Origin: Chryseobacterium aurantiacum
GTDB lineage: Bacteria; Bacteroidota; Bacteroidia; Flavobacteriales; Weeksellaceae
Reading direction: 5' to 3'
NCBI RefSeq assembly: GCF_003020585.1
Contig: NZ_PXUE01000006.1
Location: 62,001-126,000 of the forward strand
DNA: 64,000 bases
Position numbers and translations under genes: made by a program. Under the pieces are notes generated by a model. The model was not told where the DNA came from, searched no databases, and was given only the letters and a program-made list of their open reading frames with translations. Of this stretch, positions 34,172 through 41,528 are shown piece after piece. Positions within the stretch are counted from its first letter, which is position 1, and each line of letters opens with the position of its first letter.

Positions 34172-34753
34172 TTATAAAAGATTTTCTTTTAGAATTTTAC
34201 TTTTTATCCTGCTGAGATGCACTGTTGTAACCCCCAGATAGGAAGCAATATAATGCTGAGGAACCCTTTTAATGATCTCAGGTTTTGCTTTAACGAGATT
34301 GAGATATCGTTGCTGTGGAGTATCCTTGATGAATGAAAAGAAATGCTTCATATAATCGAATATCCTTTCAAAAAGAGCGTCCATAAATAGAGTTCTGAGT
34401 TCCGGGTTATCATAAACCTCTTCCAGAAAAGCCTCAACATCCTGTTTTTTGATTTTATAGAGAATACAGGGTTCTATAGTCTCAAAGGAAACCATACTGG
34501 GAAGCCCTTTTTTAAAGCTCTCCAAAGAAGAAAACATAGTGTTTTCCAGGAAGAACTGAAATGTCACATCCTTACCGTCATTATTATACCATGCCCTTAT
34601 GATTCCTTTCTCGATATAAAAGGCATTGTATGAGACTTCTCCCTCCTGTAACAGCAAGGTTTTGGCAGGAACTTCCATCCTCTCAAAGCTGCTTAAAAAC
34701 TTTCTCCATTTTTGTTTTGGGAAAGGGAATTTGTTTTTGATGTGCTCAAACAT
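34172..34753 (-). CDS. Crp/Fnr-family transcriptional regulator
   Basis: 193 residues. A cyclic-nucleotide-binding-like beta roll (about 20-120: VPAKTLLLQEGEVSYNAFYIEKGIIRAWY) is followed by a long dimer helix and a C-terminal HTH (HYIASYLGVTTVHLSRIKSKILKENLL). There are no Fnr-type Cys residues. In this subgroup the nucleotide-binding residues are often lost and members respond to stress. It ends about 150 bp from the quinone oxidoreductase start, so it may regulate that gene. This is inferred only from proximity. Confidence 0.88.
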   Translation of the reverse strand: MFEHIKNKFPFPKQKWRKFLSSFERMEVPAKTLLLQEGEVSYNAFYIEKGIIRAWYNNDGKDVTFQFFLENTMFSSLESFKKGLPSMVSFETIEPCILYKIKKQDVEAFLEEVYDNPELRTLFMDALFERIFDYMKHFFSFIKDTPQQRYLNLVKAKPEIIKRVPQHYIASYLGVTTVHLSRIKSKILKENLL

Positions 34754-34765
34754 TTTGGGTATAAA

Positions 34766-34798
34766 AAAAGAACGGAACTTATCCAGTCCCGTTCTTTT
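34766..34798 (-). terminator. Terminator of glmM
   Basis: AAAGAACGG pairs with CCGTTCTTT, with a T tract on the minus strand, directly downstream of the glmM stop. Confidence 0.75.
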
Positions 34799-34805
34799 GA
34801 TTTAT

Positions 34806-36188
34806 TTAAATTAAACTTTTAATCTTGGCAATGATATCATCTCCTAGTTTATCAGCTTCTTCCTGAGATTTAGCTTCTGTATAAATTCTGATGATTGGCT
34901 CTGTGTTGGATTTTCTAAGGTGAACCCAGTTGTTTTCAAAGTCTATTTTAACACCATCCACCGTAGAAACCTCTTCATTCTGATACTCTTGTTCCATTTT
35001 GTTTAGGATAGCATCTACATCAATCTCCGGTGTCAGTTCTATTTTCTTTTTACCCATGAAATAGCTTGGATATCCTGCTCTTAGTTCAGAAACAGTTTTG
35101 TTTTCTTTTGCCAAATGAGTTAAGAATAGGGCTACACCTACCAAAGAGTCTCTTCCGTAGTGTAATTCCGGATAAATAATACCTCCGTTACCTTCACCTC
35201 CAATTACTGCATTTTTCTCTTTCATTAAGTTCACCACATTTACTTCTCCTACAGCACTGGCAAAGTATTCTGAATTATGTGACTGTGCTACATCTCTCAA
35301 GGCGCGGCTTGAGGATAGGTTAGAAATAGCCGCTCCGTTTTTATGTTTTAGTAAGTAGTCTGCAACAGCAACCAATGTATATTCTTCCCCGAACATTTCT
35401 CCTTTTTCATCAATAAGGGCCAATCTGTCTACATCCGGGTCTACAACTACTCCAAGGTCTGCATTTTCTTTTTTAACCAATTCACAAATGTCTCCCAAAT
35501 GTTCTTTTAAAGGCTCCGGGTTGTGAGGGAAATGACCTGTTGGCTCACAGTATAGTTTAATGGTTTCACAGCCTAGTTTATCCAATAGCATTGGAATTGC
35601 AATACCTCCTGTAGAGTTTACCGCATCCAGTACTACCTTGAAGTTTTTTGCTTTAATAGCTTCAACATCTACCATCGGCAAATCAAGAATCTGCTGAATG
35701 TGGATGTCAAAGGCATCTTCTCTTGTTTCGTATTTTCCAAGGTCGTCTACTTCCGCGTAATTGAAGTCTTCGCTTTCCGCAAGAGCAAGAACTTCAGCAC
35801 CGTTTTCGCCGCTGATAAATTCTCCTTTTTCGTTTAGAAGCTTAAGAGCATTCCATTGTTTTGGATTGTGAGATGCTGTAAGAATAATTCCTCCGTCAGC
35901 ATTCAATTCAGGTACCATTACTTCAACGGTAGGCGTTGTAGAAAGACCCAAATCTACCACATTGATCCCTAACCCTTGTAATGTTGCAGTAACTAAGGAA
36001 GAAACCATATGACCAGATATTCTGGCATCTCTTCCGATGATAAGGGTAAGATCCTTTTTATTTTTATTGTTCTGAAGCCAGGTTCCGAATGCGGATGCAA
36101 ACTTTACTACATCCAGTGGTGTAAGGTTATCATTAACTCTTCCGCCAATGGTTCCGCGAATTCCTGAAATAGATTTTATTAACGACAT
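34806..36188 (-). CDS. glmM: Phosphoglucosamine mutase
   Basis: 460 residues of the alpha-D-phosphohexomutase family. The catalytic Ser loop is TASHNPKQWNALK, the metal-binding loop is DPDVDRLALID, the sugar loop is GGEGNGGIIYPELHYGRDS and the phosphate loop is RKSNTEPIIRIYTEA. The enzyme isomerises glucosamine-6-phosphate to glucosamine-1-phosphate for peptidoglycan and LPS. The first 10 residues (ISGIRGTIGG) fit GlmM rather than phosphoglucomutase. Single gene with its own promoter and terminator. Confidence 0.85.
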   Translation of the reverse strand: MSLIKSISGIRGTIGGRVNDNLTPLDVVKFASAFGTWLQNNKNKKDLTLIIGRDARISGHMVSSLVTATLQGLGINVVDLGLSTTPTVEVMVPELNADGGIILTASHNPKQWNALKLLNEKGEFISGENGAEVLALAESEDFNYAEVDDLGKYETREDAFDIHIQQILDLPMVDVEAIKAKNFKVVLDAVNSTGGIAIPMLLDKLGCETIKLYCEPTGHFPHNPEPLKEHLGDICELVKKENADLGVVVDPDVDRLALIDEKGEMFGEEYTLVAVADYLLKHKNGAAISNLSSSRALRDVAQSHNSEYFASAVGEVNVVNLMKEKNAVIGGEGNGGIIYPELHYGRDSLVGVALFLTHLAKENKTVSELRAGYPSYFMGKKKIELTPEIDVDAILNKMEQEYQNEEVSTVDGVKIDFENNWVHLRKSNTEPIIRIYTEAKSQEEADKLGDDIIAKIKSLI

Positions 36189-36232
36189 TATGTTTTTTAT
36201 TTCTTATTGTTAGTATTATAATTTGTCCGAAA

Positions 36233-36240
36233 CAAAGATA
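36233..36240 (-). promoter_or_regulatory. -7 box TATCTTTG for glmM
   Basis: A strong TAnnTTTG match on the minus strand, 45 bp upstream of the glmM start. Confidence 0.5.
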
Positions 36241-36258
36241 CTTAAAAAGATTTTCAAC

Positions 36259-37272
36259 TTATAAAACAGGAATCTTTTTTTGAATTTTGTCATAGGTATT
36301 CTTTACCACTCTCGGGGGCGCAAAACGATAACCAACGTATAGCAAACCATACACATTATTGTTCTGTACCGCCTGATTTCTTGTCTCATTATAGGTATAG
36401 GCACTGAAATTCATTTTTCCACCGAATAAAAAACGGTCTGTATTGTATCCCACATGAAGACCGCCTTCCATTCTTAACGTTAAATATTGTGCATTTACTC
36501 TTGAACTATCCTCCTGAGCGCCCCGATAGGTAGAAAACTTCCCACCAAGTCCAAGGGCAAGATAAGGTGAAATATGGACATTCTTACCAAGCACCCAGTT
36601 GTAAAAGTATCCCATATTTCCGCCTATTTTATATTGTGTTTCCTTAACTTTTTTTTCCTCTACTTTATTTCTGAAAATAGTAAGGTCATAATCTATAAAC
36701 GGAACCCAGCTGCCGGCGCTTTTACTTTGCCATTCGCCCTGGGTATAAATACTTTTTGCCGAAAAATTTTTGTTAAGAATATAAGACGTAGAACCTCCAA
36801 AACTCTGTACTCTTAAGTCTGGAAACTGCATATAAGGATCGCCCTCCTTCCAATCGGGAAAGAGATCCTGCATGTTTTCGATATAAAACCCTTTTACGTT
36901 TTTGTAATAAAGAGTCTGGATAAATCTTTTGGGGAATAATCTGAAACTAAAGTCTGTATAGGAGCTGTTTCCTTTCAGTGCGTTTTCCTTGTTTTCTGAA
37001 AAAAATTTGGGAGCAAACGATACCGTTGCACTTATGATTTTATAGTCAACAGATAAGGAAACTTTTGTTTTATTATTGATTGTAAATATCTGCTGTTGCT
37101 CCTTTCCCTCTTCTCCTTCTGAGAAAATAAAGCTTTCAATATTGGTATCCAGATTAGCGCGAATCATTACCTGATCTGCGTAGGATTTGATATCGGTAGT
37201 ATCCTTTTGTGCACTTACCGGAATGGCAAATAAAAAAAATAATAATACAAGTACTATTCTTGGAGAACTCAA
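36259..37272 (-). CDS. DUF4421 outer-membrane-type protein
   Basis: 337 residues. A signal peptide (IVLVLLFFLFAIPVSA-Q) is followed by a protein with alternating beta strands rich in aromatic ends (YLTLRMEGGLHVGYN, NVYGLLYVGYRFAPP), consistent with a small outer-membrane beta barrel. It matches my memory of the DUF4421 family, found in Bacteroidota, function unknown. It lies in the glmM-feo interval on the same strand. Confidence 0.75.
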   Translation of the reverse strand: MSSPRIVLVLLFFLFAIPVSAQKDTTDIKSYADQVMIRANLDTNIESFIFSEGEEGKEQQQIFTINNKTKVSLSVDYKIISATVSFAPKFFSENKENALKGNSSYTDFSFRLFPKRFIQTLYYKNVKGFYIENMQDLFPDWKEGDPYMQFPDLRVQSFGGSTSYILNKNFSAKSIYTQGEWQSKSAGSWVPFIDYDLTIFRNKVEEKKVKETQYKIGGNMGYFYNWVLGKNVHISPYLALGLGGKFSTYRGAQEDSSRVNAQYLTLRMEGGLHVGYNTDRFLFGGKMNFSAYTYNETRNQAVQNNNVYGLLYVGYRFAPPRVVKNTYDKIQKKIPVL

Positions 37273-37338
37273 ACTGGATATTTTAAATTAAAAAAATGAA
37301 ATTACTACATTTTTTTCAATTATCCGTCGGTTTGAATG

Positions 37339-37491
37339 TTAAGAACAGCCACAGTCTTTATCGCAATTTGTTCTTTTAGAACTAAATTTCTTTGGAGCAA
37401 AGTTCTTTTTAAGTACTTTGAATAGGGAGAAACAAGCAAAAGCTACAATTAATGCAATAAGTACGTACTGAAAAATTAATGAAGAATCCAT
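37339..37491 (-). CDS. FeoB-associated Cys-rich small membrane protein
   Basis: 50 residues from the ATG that overlaps the feoB stop by one base. A single membrane helix (LIFQYVLIALIVAFACFSLF) is followed by a basic stretch and the Cys-rich tail TNCDKDCGCS. Small Cys-rich proteins after feoB are common and are thought to aid FeoB assembly or iron handling. An upstream in-frame ATG inside feoB (37569) would add 26 residues but is unlikely. Confidence 0.8.
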   Translation of the reverse strand: MDSSLIFQYVLIALIVAFACFSLFKVLKKNFAPKKFSSKRTNCDKDCGCS

Positions 37492-39524
37492 TACTTTAAA
37501 ATTTGATATGCTATCATCGACACAAAATATGCCAAACCTGTCATCATAGCCACCTGAAAGCCTGTCCATTTCCAGCTTTTGGTTTCTCTATAGACTACTG
37601 CCAGTGTAGAAATACACTGCATTGCAAATGCGTAGAATAGAAGAACTGAGATTCCTGTGGCAAAACTGAAGACTTTCTCTCCGTTTGGTTTCACATCTCT
37701 TCTCATTTTATCAATCACCTTTACTTCAGGAGCATCATCTTCAAGGCTATAAAGTGTTGACATTGTTCCTACAAATACCTCTCTTGCCACGAAACTGGTA
37801 AGAATTCCCACTCCCATTTTCCAATCGTATCCCAATGGAGCAATTAACGGCTCTATTCCTTTACCCATTTTAGCAAGGTAAGAATGGTCCAGTTCAACAT
37901 TGGCTGCTACCATTTCGTTTGGATTTTGTTTTGGCCCGAAATAGCTTAAAAACCAGATAATAATACTTACAATGAAGATAATCTTACCCGCTCCGGTAAT
38001 GAAATCCCAAACTTTACCCAGTACCATTTTAAAGTCATAGCCAAAAAGTGGTTTTTTATAAGCAGGAAGATCCATTACCAAATAAGTTTTTCCTTTGTCC
38101 TTAATAAATCCTTTAAGAATTGCTGCGGAAAGTAATGCCACCAAAAAGCCTAGCAAGTACATTCCCATTAATACAAGTGCTTTATATTTGATCCCAAGGA
38201 AAGACCCTTCTGAAATAATTAATCCGATAATGATACTGTATACCGGAAGCCTTGCAGAGCATGTCATGAACGGCGTTACCAGTATAGTCAGTAATCTTTC
38301 TTTAACGTTTTCAATGTTCCTTGTAGAGATTACTGCCGGAATTGCACAGGCAGTTCCTGAAACAAGGGGAACGATACTTTTTCCGTTAAGTCCAAATGGA
38401 CGAAGCAGTCTATCCATAAGGAAAACAACTCTTGCCATATATCCTGAATCCTCCAATAAGTAGAGGAAGTATAATAAAATTCCGATTTGCGGTGCAAACA
38501 CTACAATCCCTCCTATTCCCGGAATAATTCCATTGGAAATTAATGAGTTCACAGGACCTTCCGGAAGATGTTCATTGGTAAAAGCAGCCAGCCACGAGAA
38601 AGTTTCCTCAATCCAGTTCATTGGATATTCTGCAAGGAAGAAAACGCTTTGGAAAATTACCAATAGGATGGCTAAGAAAACAACGTACCCCCAGAACTTA
38701 TGAACCAAAACCTTATCCAGTTTTTCTGTTAATAATTCTTTGAACTGCGGTTTCTTGGAAATTACATTCTCTAAAATTTTATCAACGTATTGATATCTCC
38801 TAACGGTTTCCTGAACCTGTAATCTTTTAGGAACCAAACTTTTAGCATCAGATTCATTAATCTGTTCCATTACAGTTCCTATCTTTCCAAGATCTGTTCC
38901 TAATGAAAGGCTCATCCATGCTTTATATTCATTATCCAGTCCTTTATGAGAGGTCAGTTTCTGGATGAAATCTCTGTGTTCTGCCGGGGTTTCAAAAGAA
39001 AGCTTATCTGTCTTCACAAATTCATTGTTATAAACAGCATCTCTTACTTCATTGATCCCGATTTGTTCTTTGGCATTGGTTTGAATGATCTTAATGCCTA
39101 ATGCTTCGGAAAACTTTTGAATATCTATCGTAATGCCTCTTCTTTCTGCCTGATCTATCTGATTCACAATCAAAATCATTGGAATACCAAGATCCTGAAT
39201 CTGTTGAAATAAAAGAAGACCTCTTTTTAGGCTTAATGCTTCAAGAATATAAACAACTCCTGCATAGTTTTTCTGCTCGTCAATAAGGTATTTTGAAAAA
39301 ATAGCCTCATCTTCTGAACTTGGATATACACTATAAGAACCCGGAAGGTCAATAACCTCAACATCCTCATTTTTATAGGCGTAATTCCCCGAATGGCTTG
39401 CAACGGTAACACCTGCATAGTTTCCGGTTTTCTGCTTTTTGTTACAAAGTGCATTAAAAACTGTTGACTTCCCTACATTAGGATTCCCAACTAAAAGTAT
39501 TTGTTTTTTCTTGTTTGCCTGCAT
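37491..39524 (-). CDS. feoB: Ferrous iron transporter FeoB
   Basis: 677 residues. The N-terminal G domain has GNPNVGKST (G1), the threonine switch region NYAGVTVASHSG, DLPGSYS (G3) and NQIDQA (G4). The membrane part has two Gate domains with the conserved Cys-containing segments SGTACAIPAVISTRNI and LVTPFMTCSARLPVY. It moves Fe2+ into the cytoplasm. It overlaps feoA and the small Cys-rich gene by one base on each side, so three genes form a tight operon. Confidence 0.97.
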   Translation of the reverse strand: MQANKKKQILLVGNPNVGKSTVFNALCNKKQKTGNYAGVTVASHSGNYAYKNEDVEVIDLPGSYSVYPSSEDEAIFSKYLIDEQKNYAGVVYILEALSLKRGLLLFQQIQDLGIPMILIVNQIDQAERRGITIDIQKFSEALGIKIIQTNAKEQIGINEVRDAVYNNEFVKTDKLSFETPAEHRDFIQKLTSHKGLDNEYKAWMSLSLGTDLGKIGTVMEQINESDAKSLVPKRLQVQETVRRYQYVDKILENVISKKPQFKELLTEKLDKVLVHKFWGYVVFLAILLVIFQSVFFLAEYPMNWIEETFSWLAAFTNEHLPEGPVNSLISNGIIPGIGGIVVFAPQIGILLYFLYLLEDSGYMARVVFLMDRLLRPFGLNGKSIVPLVSGTACAIPAVISTRNIENVKERLLTILVTPFMTCSARLPVYSIIIGLIISEGSFLGIKYKALVLMGMYLLGFLVALLSAAILKGFIKDKGKTYLVMDLPAYKKPLFGYDFKMVLGKVWDFITGAGKIIFIVSIIIWFLSYFGPKQNPNEMVAANVELDHSYLAKMGKGIEPLIAPLGYDWKMGVGILTSFVAREVFVGTMSTLYSLEDDAPEVKVIDKMRRDVKPNGEKVFSFATGISVLLFYAFAMQCISTLAVVYRETKSWKWTGFQVAMMTGLAYFVSMIAYQILK

Positions 39525-39778
39525 TAATTCAATTCTTCAACAATGATATAATCTCCTTCTTCCTCACGAAGAGCAATCCGGCTTTTCTCTGCTCCAAATT
39601 CCACATACATGGGCCCATTGAATGGGGCCTGGTACAAAATCCTGAATACGGTCTCCGGAAGGAGTCCCATTTCAATGATTTTATTGGGCATTTTCAGATG
39701 GTCATTATCATATCCCAATATCTTTCCCATTTTGTTTTTAGGAAATCCACTTAATTTATGTAATTCGTTCTCTTTCAA
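39524..39778 (-). CDS. feoA: FeoA-type SH3-like protein
   Basis: 84 residues with the SH3-like FeoA pattern (KMGKILGYDNDH, IEMGLLPETVFRILYQAPFNGPMYVEFGAEKSRIALREEEG). It is a cytoplasmic partner needed for FeoB activity. First gene of the feo operon, overlapping feoB by one base. A -7 box TATATTTG lies 20 bp upstream. Confidence 0.93.
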   Translation of the reverse strand: MKENELHKLSGFPKNKMGKILGYDNDHLKMPNKIIEMGLLPETVFRILYQAPFNGPMYVEFGAEKSRIALREEEGDYIIVEELN

Positions 39779-39797
39779 AGCCTAAATTTTTGTCTTG

Positions 39798-39805
39798 CAA
39801 ATATA
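39798..39805 (-). promoter_or_regulatory. -7 box TATATTTG for the feo operon
   Basis: TAnnTTTG match with the GCAA context on the minus strand, 20 bp before the feoA start, giving a short leader. Confidence 0.5.
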
Positions 39806-39849
39806 CGCTATTTAAATTTAATCTAAATAACGATTGCCCATAAAAGAAA

Positions 39850-39881
39850 TCAACCCAAATACATTACTGTATCTGGGTTGA
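39850..39881. terminator. Hairpin between feo and the GLPGLI gene
   Basis: TCAACCCA pairs with TGGGTTGA, with inner ATA/TAT closure. It lies downstream of the GLPGLI gene; the T tract is weak. Confidence 0.5.
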
Positions 39882-39911
39882 CTCGAAATATAATTTAGTT
39901 GATATGAATGC

Positions 39912-40820
39912 TTATTTTTTCTTTTTGTCTGAAGCAGGCTGCTCTTTTTCGATAGGGTTATCATTGGAGTTATAAAAGTCCTTGTATTGCTTCTCTTGTT
40001 TCTTCATCATGTCTCCAAGTGTTCCATCCATTCCGGGAATTGTTTTAGACATCATGTCCTGAGTCATCATTGGGCGTACAGAGGCAAATGGATCTTTTTT
40101 GAAATCACTGAATGTTTTTTCAAATTTTTCTTTGGATAGCTCATTTACTTTTCCTCCGGATGCATGCATCAAGTTTTCTATGTAGGAAAATTCTGTATAA
40201 TCCTTTACTTTTTTATTTCCTTGTAATACCCAAGAATAATTTTTATCTGCGTCTTCAATCTTTACAATAAGCCCCGGAAGTCCATAAAACTTGTAAGGAC
40301 CGTCCTGAAAAGGAATATCTGTAGTAAACCATGCTGTCCACTTTCTTCCTCCAAACTCAGTGGTTGCCTTTTGGGCATTGTATTCTCCTATCTTTTGTTT
40401 ATCACCAAGAATGCTCCAGTTGAACTTTAGATCTTCAGTGTAACCAATATTACTTGGTGTAAAACCATTTGCAATTTTGTCTACATACTGAACTTTCATA
40501 CCGGGATAAAGCTTATATATTCTTGCAGAAATTTTTGGTGTTTTAAGAGACTTGCTAAGGTCTTTCATTATCCCTGCTTTTTGCATGGCTTCTATTTCAA
40601 CTTTCATGATAGAATCCTGTGCTATTATGGTATAATCCTGATAAACTGATCGGTTTTTATCTGTAATGTCTAAGATTGTAATTACCTTATCTAGTTTTGC
40701 AGAATCTTTTTTAGGTTTAAAAGTCAGTTCATAAAAGAATCGGTTGGCCGTTTCTTTAGTATCCTGAGCACTAGCAAAAGCAAAAAGAGTGATAAGAAAT
40801 ACTGAAAATAACTTTTTCAT
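39912..40820 (-). CDS. GLPGLI family protein
   Basis: 302 residues. A signal peptide (LFSVFLITLFAFASA-Q) is followed by a predicted beta-rich secreted domain with the family motif FYGLPGLIVKIED, preceded by WFTTDIPFQDGPY. The C-terminus is Lys-rich. GLPGLI proteins of Bacteroidota are exported, of unknown function, and often occur near OMP-type TonB barrels. One lies at 41529-44240, separated only by the DinB gene on the other strand. Both may serve one transport process. Confidence 0.88.
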   Translation of the reverse strand: MKKLFSVFLITLFAFASAQDTKETANRFFYELTFKPKKDSAKLDKVITILDITDKNRSVYQDYTIIAQDSIMKVEIEAMQKAGIMKDLSKSLKTPKISARIYKLYPGMKVQYVDKIANGFTPSNIGYTEDLKFNWSILGDKQKIGEYNAQKATTEFGGRKWTAWFTTDIPFQDGPYKFYGLPGLIVKIEDADKNYSWVLQGNKKVKDYTEFSYIENLMHASGGKVNELSKEKFEKTFSDFKKDPFASVRPMMTQDMMSKTIPGMDGTLGDMMKKQEKQYKDFYNSNDNPIEKEQPASDKKKK

Positions 40821-40978
40821 TTTTCAAGTTTTATTAATTAGTAAGAGGATATCGAATTTTGTTACAGTTTTTTCCAATTTTCTTTTACGGGTGATTTAAA
40901 ACATTAAAAATTATGATTCCGTTAAAACATTTTCAGGTTTAAAAGTTTTAACTTTAATCCTCTCAAAAACAAAATATT

Positions 40979-41476
40979 ATGGACACTTTATCACAATTTA
41001 AAAATGAGCTGGAAGCGGAGTATCAGACCACCAGAAAATTTTTTGAAACTTATCCTGACTCAAAAAATGAGTATGCACCTCATGAAAAAAGCATGAAATT
41101 GATGCCTCTTGCCACTCATATTGCTGAAATCTTTGAATGGCCCAATACGATGCTTAAAACCTCTGATCTGGATTTTGGAAGCGGTGATTATCAGCCTAAA
41201 AAACTTTCAACTAAAGAAGATCTTTTACAGGCTCTCGATCAAAATTTCAAATCGGGTAAACAGGCTCTTGAAGAAGCCCATGAAAATGACCTTAATGGAA
41301 CCTGGGCGCTAAAGAACAATGGCCAGGAGCTTGCAAAATGGACAAAATACGAATCTATCCGTCATGCATTGAATCAAATTACCCACCACAGGGCACAGCT
41401 AGGTGTTTATTACAGGCTAAATGATATTCCTTTGCCGGGAAGCTATGGCCCATCTGCAGACTATCAAGGCTTTTAG
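40979..41476 (+). CDS. DinB-family protein
   Basis: 165 residues forming the DinB/YfiT four-helix bundle. The family His residues are visible in MPLATHIAEIFEWP, and RHALNQITHHRAQLGVYYRL carries the second His cluster; together they form a metal site. Members are metal-dependent thiol transferases or unknown enzymes. It is the only plus-strand gene between two minus-strand genes and ends at a bidirectional terminator. Confidence 0.9.
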   Translation: MDTLSQFKNELEAEYQTTRKFFETYPDSKNEYAPHEKSMKLMPLATHIAEIFEWPNTMLKTSDLDFGSGDYQPKKLSTKEDLLQALDQNFKSGKQALEEAHENDLNGTWALKNNGQELAKWTKYESIRHALNQITHHRAQLGVYYRLNDIPLPGSYGPSADYQGF

Positions 41477-41492
41477 CGGATCAATATATCTC

Positions 41493-41526
41493 AAAAAAAA
41501 CCAATCCCTGGGGATTGGTTTTTTTA
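41493..41526. terminator. Bidirectional terminator
   Basis: AACCAATCC/GGATTGGTT hairpin with A and T tracts between the converging DinB and barrel genes. Confidence 0.8.
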
Positions 41527-41528
41527 TT

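Noticed and set aside
37491..37569. Longer form of the Cys-rich feo protein starting inside feoB
   Set aside because: The ATG overlapping the feoB stop by one base gives a normal 50-residue protein; the added residues are out-of-frame feoB sequence.
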